Under the pieces are notes generated by a model. The model worked only from the letters and a program-made list of their open reading frames with translations, searched no databases and had not been told where the DNA came from. Shown in pieces: positions 8,140 to 16,675 of a stretch of DNA of 64,000 nt (its first letter is position 1; every line of letters starts with the position of its first letter). Source of the stretch: Syntrophomonadaceae bacterium (GTDB taxonomy: Bacteria; Bacillota; Syntrophomonadia; Syntrophomonadales; DTU052); the NCBI GenBank assembly GCA_012729505.1, contig JAAYDA010000037.1, forward strand, positions 38,834 through 102,833, in the 5' to 3' direction. The position numbers were made by a program, and so were the translations under genes.

Positions 8140-9060
8140 ATGAATATCAGTAAAGCAAACTTTTTGCTCTTGCTAACTGCAGCCATTTGGGGACTGGCTT
8201 TCGTAGCCCAGCGGGTGGGAGCAGAATTGGTGCCCCCTTTCACATTTAACGGGCTGCGTTTTCTCTTAGGGGCAATATCGTTAATACCGCTAATATGGTT
8301 TTTCGGTCGCAATTCTCAGAGCATGGGAGCAGAATGCAAGGATGCAGCTGTGCCAGGACTTGTGGCAGGTATTGTGCTGTTTATTGCGGCTTCTTTGCAG
8401 CAGATAGGCATTTTTTACACCACGGCCGGAAAGGCAGCTTTCATAACTGCAATGTATATTGTTCTGGTGCCGATTATTGGCATATTCGTGCGGCAATCGG
8501 CGAGTAAGGGGACCTGGCTGGGTTCTATTTTGGCCCTGATCGGACTTTACCTGCTGAGCATCAGAGGGGCTATCATAATCAATTATGGAGACATCCTGCA
8601 ATTGATCGGGGCCTTATTCTGGGCCATCCACATTTTAGTAATTGGGTATTATTCTATTAGAGTGGATGTGCTGAAGCTGTCATGTTTTCAGTTTTTGACC
8701 TGTGCTGCCCTGAGCCTTATGACGGCGGCAATTACTGAGACTGCCACCATTGCTGATCTGTCAGCGGCTGCAGTACCTCTACTATATGGAGGAATTGCCT
8801 CGGTGGGAATCGCCTATACCCTTCAGGCTATAGGACAGAAATACGCACCGCCGGCCCATGTGGCCATAATTCTCAGTATGGAAGCGGTGTTTGCCGCAAT
8901 AGGCGGTTTTTTCCTGCTGCAAGAAAGGTTAGGGGGACAGGAGTTGATTGGATGCGCTTTGATGTTATCCGGTATGCTGGTGTCCCAGCTTTTGGGACTG
9001 CGGAATGCTAAAGGCGAATCACCCCAGGTGTTAAACAAGGGTGTGCCAAGCTCTAATTGA
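8140..9060 (+). CDS. EamA/DMT-superfamily transporter
   Basis: An inner-membrane protein of about 306 residues with ten predicted hydrophobic helices and two EamA repeats. The first repeat begins LLTAAIWGLAFVAQRVG and the second LIGALFWAIHILVIGYYS; the end of each carries the typical PLIGIFV/LSMEAVFAAIGGFFLLQE pattern. Members export or import small metabolites such as amino acids; substrate unknown. ATG 8140 follows GGAG by seven bases. It faces the SDR gene and ends just before a hairpin terminator. Confidence 0.88.
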   Translation: MNISKANFLLLLTAAIWGLAFVAQRVGAELVPPFTFNGLRFLLGAISLIPLIWFFGRNSQSMGAECKDAAVPGLVAGIVLFIAASLQQIGIFYTTAGKAAFITAMYIVLVPIIGIFVRQSASKGTWLGSILALIGLYLLSIRGAIIINYGDILQLIGALFWAIHILVIGYYSIRVDVLKLSCFQFLTCAALSLMTAAITETATIADLSAAAVPLLYGGIASVGIAYTLQAIGQKYAPPAHVAIILSMEAVFAAIGGFFLLQERLGGQELIGCALMLSGMLVSQLLGLRNAKGESPQVLNKGVPSSN

Positions 9061-9072
9061 TCAACAAACGGT

Positions 9073-9107
9073 AAAAAAAGAGCCATCGGTCTTCTTTCCG
9101 ATGGCTC
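9073..9107 (-). terminator. Terminator for the minus-strand SDR gene
   Basis: A long stem, GAGCCATCGG paired with CCGATGGCTC, is followed on the minus strand by a run of seven T. It sits between the convergent EamA and SDR genes and may stop both, but the T-run favours the minus strand. Confidence 0.75.
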
Positions 9108-9212
9108 CCCAACCGATGACAAAAGGAGATCCCTGCAGGTATGCCTCAATAGCGAAATTTTCTTGCGCCCCGATCCTCACTTCCGTCACCATTTTGCTGA
9201 CCTTTGTGCTTT

Positions 9213-9986
9213 TTAGCCCGCTGTCATTCCACCGTCGATGATGTAGGTTTGTCCGGTAATAAAGTCGGAAGCAGGAGAGGCCAGAAGCAAAGTCAAGCCT
9301 TTGATGTCATGGTCGCGGCCGAATCTGTGAAGAGGTATCCGAGGCAATACTTTGTCCTTAGTCATTTCTAAGAGACCGCTGCTCATGTGGGTCGGAAAGT
9401 AACCGGGTGCTATGGCATTGACATTAATTCCATACCGGGCCCATTTAACGGCCAGGTCTTTGGTAATGATGACTACTGCTCCTTTGCTGGCCTGGTAAGC
9501 TATGGTATCCTGGAGCTCGGGCTCACTCCCCAGGAAGGAAGCGATTGACGCAATATTGATGATTTTTCCGCCGCCGTTTTCTTTCATGACCTTGGCGGCC
9601 ATAACTGAAAGCTCATATAAACCCCTGACATTAACATTGAAAACCTTGTCCCATTTGTCCATGGGATAATTGAGGGAATCGGCCGCCCAGGTTATCCCGG
9701 CATTATTTACCAGTATGTCCACTTTACCGAATTCTTTTACAGTCAGGTCGATCAGATTCTGACAGTCTTCAGTCTTGCCAACATCACATGCGGCAGGCAA
9801 AGCCCTGACACCCAGTTTCTCCAGTTCGCTGCATAATGCAACACAGCGTTCAACTTTGCGGGCGGCTACCACCACGTCGGCGCCGGCTTCCGCCAAGGCG
9901 GTGGCCATCTGTGCTCCCAGACCGATGGATCCACCGGTAATGACTGCGGTTTTCCCTTTCAGACTCAGCAATTCAAAAACGTTCAT
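9213..9986 (-). CDS. SDR-family oxidoreductase (FabG-like)
   Basis: A 257-residue short-chain dehydrogenase/reductase using NAD(P)H. The nucleotide motif TGGSIGLG is at 17-24, NNAG at about 94-97, and the catalytic tetrad residues are in place (Ser near 147, Tyr164 and Lys168 in YQASK). The C-terminus has the SDR end pattern GQTYIIDGGMTAG. The length is standard. FabG-like proteins reduce 3-oxoacyl thioesters, sugars or alcohols; the isolated setting (own promoter region, own terminator) does not narrow it. ATG 9986 follows AAGGAG at a normal distance. Confidence 0.9.
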   Translation of the reverse strand: MNVFELLSLKGKTAVITGGSIGLGAQMATALAEAGADVVVAARKVERCVALCSELEKLGVRALPAACDVGKTEDCQNLIDLTVKEFGKVDILVNNAGITWAADSLNYPMDKWDKVFNVNVRGLYELSVMAAKVMKENGGGKIINIASIASFLGSEPELQDTIAYQASKGAVVIITKDLAVKWARYGINVNAIAPGYFPTHMSSGLLEMTKDKVLPRIPLHRFGRDHDIKGLTLLLASPASDFITGQTYIIDGGMTAG

Positions 9987-10071
9987 TTTTAACAGCTCCT
10001 TATAATTATTATTGTATCCCTTTATATTTTGGTTGGATGGACCCTTGAATTAGTGGAACCTGGAAAAGAGA

Positions 10072-11169
10072 CTAAGATTCAGTTTGAATGTTCTCAAAAA
10101 AAATCTTGGTACTAGGATATACTACCGACACTCCTTCGAGCTCCAAAATTTTTAATATTTTCATATTCACATCTTCTTTTACATGAAGGAATCTCTCCCA
10201 ATTAGTTGTTATTGTAAAGAAATACAGGAGAATATTGAGGCTGCCATCCCCGAAGGAGTCGAAATTGACAAAAATGGTTTGGGGATGAATCTCGCTATGA
10301 TTTTGCAGCATGGTTCTAATTTCAGTAATGCATTTATTCAGTTTTTCCCGGGAAGTGCTGTAAGGGATTTTCAGATGAAATGTTATTTGTCTCTTACCCA
10401 TGCGGGTCCAGTTGGTAATGGGCTCATTGGCCAGGGTGGAATTAGGCACCGTTACTAATGCATCAGCAAAGGTGCGTAATTTGGTGCTGCGAAAATTCAT
10501 ATCCTCAACAACTCCCTCCACACTGGGCGTCAGAATCCAATCTCCCAAGGAAAAGGGTTTGTCGGTAATTATTACGATACCACCAAACATGTTAGCCAGT
10601 GTTTGTTGAGCGGCAAGTGCAAAAGCAAGACCACCTAACCCCAGCCCGGCAATAAAACCATTAATGTCATAGTTCCATTCCTGGAGAACGATGATTAAAG
10701 CCAACAGTACTATAATCACTTTCACAACTCTGTTCAGAAAGGGCACCAGAGTTTTGTCAACCTTGACATTGGTCCGGCCGGCGGCCTCCTCAAGGAAAAC
10801 GCTGTAACACCCGATGAAATTCCAGATGCCCATAGATACCAGAATTACTATAGCCGAACGAAACAATCTGGATACAAAAACATTAGTTTCCGCATTCAGA
10901 GGAAGATACACGGCGGCCAGATAAAGGCCGGTGGCTACAAAAAATAACCTGAGAGGCGTTTCCAGGGCTGATAATAAAAAGTCATCAAGGGTAGTGCTGG
11001 TCTTGCTTGCTATTTTTTTTAGCAAGGACATTATAAGATGAGTAAAAATCTTTCTTAGCAGATAAATAGCCAGAAAGATACCAATAGCAACCCCGATTGC
11101 ATTGAGCCAGGGACTCAGCAATACATTGCTGAAAAAAGTTTCTATATATCTTAATAAATTATCTGTCAA
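10072..11169 (-). CDS. Mechanosensitive ion channel, MscS family
   Basis: A 365-residue MscS-type channel that opens on membrane tension to release solutes. Hydrophobic helices are seen near residues 20-45, 68-90 and 100-120, and the pore helix TM3 around 150-185 has the diagnostic glycine/alanine packing pattern (GFIAGLGLGGLAFALAAQQTLANMFGG). The beta domain follows (GDWILTPSVEGVVEDMNFRSTKLRTFADALVTVPNS). The start is a TTG at 11169 with GGAGAGG nine bases upstream. It is larger than E. coli MscS by an extra N-terminal helix pair. Monocistronic by position. Confidence 0.92.
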   Translation of the reverse strand: MTDNLLRYIETFFSNVLLSPWLNAIGVAIGIFLAIYLLRKIFTHLIMSLLKKIASKTSTTLDDFLLSALETPLRLFFVATGLYLAAVYLPLNAETNVFVSRLFRSAIVILVSMGIWNFIGCYSVFLEEAAGRTNVKVDKTLVPFLNRVVKVIIVLLALIIVLQEWNYDINGFIAGLGLGGLAFALAAQQTLANMFGGIVIITDKPFSLGDWILTPSVEGVVEDMNFRSTKLRTFADALVTVPNSTLANEPITNWTRMGKRQITFHLKIPYSTSREKLNKCITEIRTMLQNHSEIHPQTIFVNFDSFGDGSLNILLYFFTITTNWERFLHVKEDVNMKILKILELEGVSVVYPSTKIFFENIQTES

Positions 11170-11377
11170 GATGAATCACCTCTCCTATTTTCCCACATCC
11201 GCCGGGAAAAATGAAGATTGTTTTGAATGAGTTGGGATAAGCGGGGTAATAAGCTGCAGTCAGCATTGTATGAGACGGCTTAAGACCTGATTATCAGATT
11301 AAGAATCCGGATTTGCTCACCGAAAAAGGGGAAAATACTATTTTAAGGCCAATAGATAATTAAGGGAGGTGACATCA

Positions 11378-12103
11378 ATGTCCCTTGAATCTGTAACTGA
11401 GTTTATTGACAGCATAAGACAGGATAGTAAAGGATGGGATCAAAGGTGGTTCAGAGGACAATCCAGAACATGGGGACTGGTCCCTTCTGTTTTGCGTGGG
11501 GATTATAATGAGCACACTCTTCTAACCTGGTTTCAGCTTAGAGCTCCGGCCATGGGAGCAACCCCTAATCTTGCCAGTCTTTCCGAGTGGATGTTTTTAA
11601 TGCAGCACCACCAGGTTCCCACGCGGCTTCTTGATTGGACGGAGAGTGCTTTAATAGCTCTCTTTTTTGCAGTCTATAACAAAAACACCTGTATACATCC
11701 TTGTGTTTGGATGTTGGATCCATTCGCCCTGAATGAGCTTACCACTGAGCAAAGAGCGGTTCATCAGCCCTGGTCGCGAACGGCCGAGGAATATTTCGCT
11801 AATGCTGTTGATCCCAAGCCTTCCTTCAAAAATAATTTGCCTCTGGCAATTTGCGCTCTGCACCGCCATAGAAGAATGAGCTCCCAGCAAAGCTGTTTTA
11901 CTATTCATGGATTGGATTCGGCTTCCATCGAAGAGCAGACCAGAAAAACCTTGGTCGCCAATGGCAGGCTGATTAAATATGAGTTTAACCCGGAAGCAAG
12001 AGCGGATATTATTTTAGATTTGAAAGTACTGGGGATTACCTATTCTGTTTTATTTCCTGATCTTGATGGCCTGGCTCGGGATATCAGAGCGGAATACGAA
12101 TAG
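11378..12103 (+). CDS. FRG-domain protein
   Basis: A 241-residue cytoplasmic protein with an FRG domain, named for the Phe-Arg-Gly motif seen here as RWFRGQSRTWGLVPSVLR near residues 24-41. Other family segments are QHHQVPTRLLDWTESALIALFFAV and HRHRRMSSQQSCFTIHG. The biochemical role of FRG domains is not settled; some occur in defence islands, others as stand-alone genes. No toxin, antitoxin or defence partner is next to it here. ATG 11378 lies eight bases after GGGAGG; the frame opens nine bases earlier at GTG. Confidence 0.85.
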   Translation: MSLESVTEFIDSIRQDSKGWDQRWFRGQSRTWGLVPSVLRGDYNEHTLLTWFQLRAPAMGATPNLASLSEWMFLMQHHQVPTRLLDWTESALIALFFAVYNKNTCIHPCVWMLDPFALNELTTEQRAVHQPWSRTAEEYFANAVDPKPSFKNNLPLAICALHRHRRMSSQQSCFTIHGLDSASIEEQTRKTLVANGRLIKYEFNPEARADIILDLKVLGITYSVLFPDLDGLARDIRAEYE

Positions 12104-12107
12104 ACAG

Positions 12108-12139
12108 TTTTTTGGCCTGCGGCCAGACGCACATGGGTC
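12108..12139 (+). repeat. Short palindromic repeat, family 3, copy 1
   Basis: A 31-bp unit built on the palindrome TTGGCC-TGC-GGCCA followed by ACGCACATG and GTC. The same unit recurs at 62719-62749 with two differences. It lies just upstream of the NitT/TauT-type ABC operon; a TATAAT hexamer is found ten bases after it. Confidence 0.6.
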
Positions 12140-12204
12140 GATTCATGATATAATTCCTCTTAAGACCCGCCGAGTCGGAAAATGATGAGGAAAGAGAGAT
12201 TAAC

Positions 12205-13137
12205 ATGAAAAGAATAATTATTTGTGTGCTGGCCCTGACCATAGGGCTTGGCTTAACTGGCTGCGGCAATGAACAGAAAGATTCGCAGAAGACTATAGTT
12301 ATTGGAATTATGCCTGATGTTGAGTCGGTACCTTTTGTCATCGCTGAAAGAAATGGATATTTTGATAAAGAGGGAGTTCAAGTAAAACTTGAGCATTTCA
12401 AGAGTGCCAAAGATAGGGACAGTGCTTTGCAGGGCGGGAAATTAGACGGGGTTGTTACTGATGTTGTCGCCGTTGTCTTTTCCAATGAGGGAGGCGTCAA
12501 CTTGAAAATGATATCCGAAAGTGCCGGCGACATCAAGCTGATATCAGGCAAGGACTCCGGCATTAATTCGGTAGAGGAGCTTAAGGGCAAAAGTATTGGT
12601 ATTTCCAGCAATACTATTATGGAGTACACCGTTGATAGAATGCTGGAATTCGCCGGACTTACGGCTGAGGAGGTAAGTAAAGTAGCGATTCCACAGCTGC
12701 CGACTCGATTAGAAATGCTTCAGGGTGGAAAAATCCAGGGAGCTATTTTACCGGATCCCCTGGCAAGCCTGGGTGTGGGAAACGGGGGCAAAGTCTTGAT
12801 CAGTACCGACGAATTGGGGCAAAAAGCCGGTGCGGTAGCTTTTACCGCCCAGAGTTTGGATGAATACCCGGAGGAGATAAAAGCCGTTTTCAGAGCTTAT
12901 AATGCTGGAGTAGCGTATCTGCAAACAGAACCGGTGGATAGTTATGCTGATTATATTGTTGAAGCCCAAGGCTTTCCTGCCGGGACACAGGATTCGCTGG
13001 AGCTTCCCGCATATAAAGAGGCTCAGCCGCCGGAAACTCGGATTGTAGCCGATGTTCTGGAGTGGATGAAGGGTAAAGGGCTGATCGAAGGGAATTATGA
13101 ATACAAAGACCTGGTGGATGATAAAGTATTGAGGTAG
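12205..13137 (+). CDS. ABC transporter substrate-binding lipoprotein (NMT1/SsuA type)
   Basis: A 310-residue solute-binding lipoprotein. The lipobox LTGC is at residues 18-21 after a short signal peptide. The mature part resembles the NMT1/SsuA class (VIGIMPDVESVPFVIAERNGYFDKEGVQVKLEHF, then GKLDGVVTDVVAV and GKSIGISSNTIMEYTVDRML), which binds nitrate, sulfonates, taurine or thiamine precursors. The ligand cannot be assigned. It is the first gene of a three-gene importer (binding protein, ATPase, permease) and follows a family-3 palindromic repeat. Confidence 0.87.
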   Translation: MKRIIICVLALTIGLGLTGCGNEQKDSQKTIVIGIMPDVESVPFVIAERNGYFDKEGVQVKLEHFKSAKDRDSALQGGKLDGVVTDVVAVVFSNEGGVNLKMISESAGDIKLISGKDSGINSVEELKGKSIGISSNTIMEYTVDRMLEFAGLTAEEVSKVAIPQLPTRLEMLQGGKIQGAILPDPLASLGVGNGGKVLISTDELGQKAGAVAFTAQSLDEYPEEIKAVFRAYNAGVAYLQTEPVDSYADYIVEAQGFPAGTQDSLELPAYKEAQPPETRIVADVLEWMKGKGLIEGNYEYKDLVDDKVLR

Positions 13138-13142
13138 CTATA

Positions 13143-13883
13143 GTGATTGCAGTTAAGGATTTATCTGTTAAGTATCGGAGTAATAACGGAGATGTTCTGG
13201 CTCTGGATAAGGTCAATATAAGCATGGAAACAGGTGATATTCGTACGTTTATCGGGCCCTCCGGCTGTGGCAAATCCACATTGCTCTATGCTTTATCTGG
13301 TGTGCTGACGGAGTATGAAGGCAGTGTGCTGATTGACGGACTGCCGGTGGACCCCAGCACCCAGCGTATAGGCTTGATTCTGCAAAACTATGGATTGCTG
13401 CCCTGGAAAAACGTTTATCAAAATGTAATGTTGGGGCTGAAGATTAAACACGGACGGCAGGTTTTAGACGAATATGGGCACACCCTTCTTAAACAGTTGG
13501 GCATTGATAACCTGTTGGACCGGTACCCAAAAGAATTAAGTGGCGGACAACAACAGAGAGTTGCTATTGCGCGTGCCTTCATTTTGCAGCCTGATTTACT
13601 GTTGATGGATGAGCCGTTTTCCGCTCTGGATGCTATTACCCGGGAAGAGATTCAAGAGCTTTTTCTTGAAACCTGGAAACAGAACAGTGTTACCACATTG
13701 TTTATTACTCACAGTGTTGAAGAGGCCCTGTATTTGGGCCGGGAAATTGCAGTGTTTTCCTCTTCTCCGGGACGAATACTGGAGGTTGTGGAAAACCCCT
13801 GTTTCCAACATGACAATAATTGTTTCAGGGATGATTACTACGAAATGGCTATGCGTTTGCGCAACATACTGAACAAAGGATGA
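13143..13883 (+). CDS. ABC transporter ATP-binding protein (NitT/TauT type)
   Basis: The 246-residue ATPase of the importer. Walker A is GPSGCGKST (residues about 39-47), the Q-loop is at LILQNYGLLPWKNV, the signature is [14 protein letters not shown] and Walker B is LLLMDEPFSALD, with the switch His in FITHSVEEAL. GTG start at 13143, five bases after the stop of the binding-protein gene, with GAGG upstream. It overlaps the permease by four bases (ATGA). Confidence 0.93.
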   Translation: MIAVKDLSVKYRSNNGDVLALDKVNISMETGDIRTFIGPSGCGKSTLLYALSGVLTEYEGSVLIDGLPVDPSTQRIGLILQNYGLLPWKNVYQNVMLGLKIKHGRQVLDEYGHTLLKQLGIDNLLDRYPKELSGGQQQRVAIARAFILQPDLLLMDEPFSALDAITREEIQELFLETWKQNSVTTLFITHSVEEALYLGREIAVFSSSPGRILEVVENPCFQHDNNCFRDDYYEMAMRLRNILNKG

Positions 13884-14629
13884 TTTCAGTGCTGTCAAAA
13901 GAGAACTGGCGGGGTGCATTTTACAGCCTGGTGGTAGTGGTCACCGTCTGGTGGATTGTGTCCTGGCTTTTGAAAATGCCGATAGTTCCTTCCCCAGGTG
14001 CGGTATTAATAAATATTACGCAGATATTTTTCACCAAAATGGATGCCCATGCTCTGGCCAGCCTGGGGAGAATTGTGGGAGGGATAATAATATCTCTCCT
14101 GATCGGGGTTCCTCTGGGCTATTTGATGGGGGCATCTGAAAAGATCAACCGATTTCTGGCCCCCCTGGTGTACTTTACTTATCCGGTTCCCAAGCTGGCC
14201 CTTCTTCCTATTGTTATGCTGCTGTTCGGCTTGGGAGAAGCATCGAAGCTGATCATGATCGTATTAATAATTGTCTTTCAGATTATTATTACCGCCCGGG
14301 ATGCGGTTATTAATATTCCCCAGGAGATATTTCGCTCTCTGAAATCATTGGGTGCCGGAAAGCTGCAAATTTTTGCTGAGATAATATTCCCGGCTTCCCT
14401 TTCGGAGGTTTTGACTGCTACTCGCTTAGCTCTGGGGACTGCGGTCTCTATATTATTCTTTACTGAAACTTTCGGAACAGAATATGGAATGGGCTATTTT
14501 ATAATGGATGCCTGGATGCGGGTAAACTATCTGGATATGTATGCCGGGATAGTGGTTTTGAGCTTTATGGGGTTTTGTTTGTTTACTGCTCTCGATTTGA
14601 TAGATAATCGTCTTAGTTCTTGGCGTTAA
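13880..14629 (+). CDS. ABC transporter permease (NitT/TauT type)
   Basis: The 249-residue BPD-type inner-membrane permease of the importer, with about six hydrophobic helices. The EAA loop that contacts the ATPase is seen as FRSLKSLGAGKLQIFAEIIFPASL. The ATG at 13880 overlaps the ATPase stop codon, so the two are translationally coupled. Its stop codon lies within a 20-bp sequence that is repeated 389 bp downstream on the far side of a MITE-like element; the element therefore sits immediately after the operon. Confidence 0.92.
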   Translation: MISVLSKENWRGAFYSLVVVVTVWWIVSWLLKMPIVPSPGAVLINITQIFFTKMDAHALASLGRIVGGIIISLLIGVPLGYLMGASEKINRFLAPLVYFTYPVPKLALLPIVMLLFGLGEASKLIMIVLIIVFQIIITARDAVINIPQEIFRSLKSLGAGKLQIFAEIIFPASLSEVLTATRLALGTAVSILFFTETFGTEYGMGYFIMDAWMRVNYLDMYAGIVVLSFMGFCLFTALDLIDNRLSSWR

Positions 14630-15032
14630 GTGATGATCTGCTTGCCATTGGTCAGGGAAAATGTCATGTTAGTACTAGTGAAAGACACAAATACTTTAGC
14701 AGAGATTTGATTCCCGGATTCGACCTGGATTGAATTCCACTTGCTCCCGGAATGAGAACCGGCAAATACAACTGCTCAGTTTCGGCCTCCGAGCAGCACA
14801 CCGCCAATTCGCCCTCCGTGGCTCAGGAGGCGGACTCAGGACCTCCTGTCCTTCGGCTGCTCTTCTGCCTCACCTTTGCAGAGGTTTGCTCGGTTCTCAT
14901 CCCCACGGTCGCTAAGCTGGAATTCATCCCGTGTTTCCTCATTCAACTTCTGAGTTGTTGGGATGACATTTTTCCTGGCGACTTATACCATGACATTATC
15001 GCTGATCAACAACGTTAAGTGATGATCTGCTT
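14624..15032. mobile_element. MITE-like element, family 2, full copy, between 20-bp direct repeats
   Basis: A 20-bp direct repeat (CGTTAAGTGATGATCTGCTT) occurs at 14624-14643 and 15013-15032. Between them, terminal inverted repeats match at 18 of 21 positions (14648-14668 against 14989-15009; the right arm complement reads TTGATCAGCGATAATGTCATG, so the two arms share AATGTCATG exactly). The interior (about 14751-14906) forms a long imperfect hairpin and carries no credible gene. Diverged relatives are at 30309-30430 and 57214-57434. There is no transposase. This explains the gene-free stretch 14630-15084. Confidence 0.7.
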
Positions 15033-15084
15033 TGTAACCGTTGTTAGTGCTGTTGTAGAATGGTGAATAAAAGGAGGCATGTAA

Positions 15085-15642
15085 ATGGAAATGATTAAAA
15101 TCCTGGGTTTTACTGGAAGCCTGCGCCGCGATTCATACAACAAGGCGGCCTTGCGTGCTGCCGGTGAATTATTACCGGATGGTGCAATTCTGGAGATCGT
15201 TGACCTGGCCCCCATTCCTTTTTTTAATGAGGACCTGGAGGCAGAAGGGGTGCCTCAGGCGGTAGTGGATTTCAAAGACAAAATCGTGGCGGCGGATGCC
15301 TTGCTGATATGCACACCGGAATATAATTATTCGATTCCTCCGGTGTTAAAAAATGCTCTTGATTGGGCTTCCCGGGGGAAGGACAGCCCTTTGAACGGTA
15401 AGCCTGCGGCGATAATGAGCGCTTCCCAAGGGTTGTTTGGAGGGGCCCGGGCACAGTATCACTTGCGGCAGGTGGCGGTGGTCCTTAATCTTATGCTGCT
15501 GAATCGTCCGGAAGTATTCATAATGAGTGCCGCCGGCAAATTTGATCAGGATGGCAAGCTGATCGATGATTACAGTCGCAGAGCTATCAGCAATCTTCTT
15601 GTGGCCATGGTTGACTGGACCCGGTTATTAAAAAAGAAATAA
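15085..15642 (+). CDS. NADPH-dependent FMN reductase family protein
   Basis: A 185-residue flavodoxin-fold reductase. The FMN-phosphate loop is GFTGSLRRDSYNKAALR (residues 8-24) and the family motif is TPEYNYSIPPVLKNALDWASR. Members include SsuE-like FMN reductases, azoreductases and chromate or quinone reductases; which one is not decidable here. ATG 15085 follows AAGGAGG by seven bases. It is separated from the upstream ABC operon by the MITE-like element and is followed after 75 bases by the possible thioesterase gene. Confidence 0.9.
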   Translation: MEMIKILGFTGSLRRDSYNKAALRAAGELLPDGAILEIVDLAPIPFFNEDLEAEGVPQAVVDFKDKIVAADALLICTPEYNYSIPPVLKNALDWASRGKDSPLNGKPAAIMSASQGLFGGARAQYHLRQVAVVLNLMLLNRPEVFIMSAAGKFDQDGKLIDDYSRRAISNLLVAMVDWTRLLKKK

Positions 15643-15717
15643 TCAGCAATAATGGAGTTGGATCGGCTTGTGTTTTCTGGATTTGATGTTTTTTGATTAA
15701 CTAACTTGGAGGTATGT

Positions 15718-16428
15718 ATGAACGAACAAATTATTATTGAACAGCGCTTTTGTGGGCCTCCCGAGTCCGGGAATGGAGGCTACTCATGTGGTATGCTGGC
15801 CAATTTCGTAGGTGATTCGGCTGAAGTTAAGCTGATTAGCCCTCCTCCTCTGGATACTCCTTTAACCGTGGAGAGCAGAGAGGGGCGGTATACTCTGTTA
15901 AACGGTGACACTGTTGTGGCTGCGGCGGAAGCGGCAGTGGTGGATATTGAGGTGCCCGCCCCACCTACCCTGGCTCAGGCGAGGGAGACAATGGCCGGAG
16001 CGGAGATCTTTGAAAAACATAAGTTTCCCACCTGCTTTGTATGCGGCCCCCATCGGGCTGAATGTGACGGGCTGAGAATTTTCCCGGGGGCGGTGCAAGG
16101 CCGGAACTATGTGGCAACAGAGTGGATTCCTGATGATTCTTTGACTGATGATACTGGATTGGTCAGAAATGAGATAATTTGGGCGGCTCTGGACTGTCCC
16201 GGCGCCTGGGCAGTTTTTGCCGGAAGGACCCGGGCTATTGTTCTGGGAAAATTGGCGGTTCAGATTATGTCGAGGATGAAAGCCCATGAGCCTTGTATAG
16301 TATTAGGCTGGCAAATCGGTGAAGAAGGCCGGAAATTAATGTGTGGTACTGCTTTGTTCTCGGAAACCGGTGAATTGTATGCCCGAGCCCGGGCCACCTG
16401 GATTGAGCTGAAAAAAGAATCTCAATAG
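15718..16428 (+). CDS. Hypothetical protein, possible double-hotdog thioesterase-like fold
   Basis: A 236-residue protein I could not place firmly. The N-terminal half has RFCGPPESGNGGYSCGMLA, which resembles the start of thioesterase-superfamily proteins that bind acyl groups; the middle carries a cysteine pair in FPTCFVCGP and the second half reads NEIIWAALDCPGAWAVF, then a strand-rich end (ALFSETGELYARARATWIEL) typical of hotdog folds. Two hotdog repeats are plausible by length and pattern. No catalytic residue can be assigned. ATG 15718 follows GGAGG by five bases. It is probably co-transcribed with the FMN reductase. Confidence 0.55.
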   Translation: MNEQIIIEQRFCGPPESGNGGYSCGMLANFVGDSAEVKLISPPPLDTPLTVESREGRYTLLNGDTVVAAAEAAVVDIEVPAPPTLAQARETMAGAEIFEKHKFPTCFVCGPHRAECDGLRIFPGAVQGRNYVATEWIPDDSLTDDTGLVRNEIIWAALDCPGAWAVFAGRTRAIVLGKLAVQIMSRMKAHEPCIVLGWQIGEEGRKLMCGTALFSETGELYARARATWIELKKESQ

Positions 16429-16473
16429 GACGAATGAAAAAGCCGGAATGTCATGCCAAGAAGATGGTTGTAG

Positions 16474-16515
16474 GCACATCCATTAATAGAACCAGCTGGA
16501 TGTGCTTACTGTTTC
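16474..16515 (+). terminator. Possible weak terminator
   Basis: An 8-bp stem, GCACATCC with GGATGTGC and a 16-base loop, is followed by a pyrimidine-rich stretch rather than a clean T-run. It lies in the gap between the possible thioesterase gene and the amino acid importer. Nothing else was recognised in 16429-16675. Confidence 0.35.
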
Positions 16516-16675
16516 TTCGACTTGTTGTGATAAGAATCCCCAGAGATATTAATTTTGTGTTAATATTAAACAATGGCATTCGCGCTCCATAGTGGTTGGT
16601 TTCGTGGCTGACTCTTATGGACAAGATGCAATCGGAAATAATCAAATATTTATTTTAGTGGAGGGGATATCTGTA

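Noticed and set aside
14730..15018. Short plus-strand frames inside the MITE-like element
   Set aside because: They follow the inverted-repeat core; no start signal and no recognised domain.
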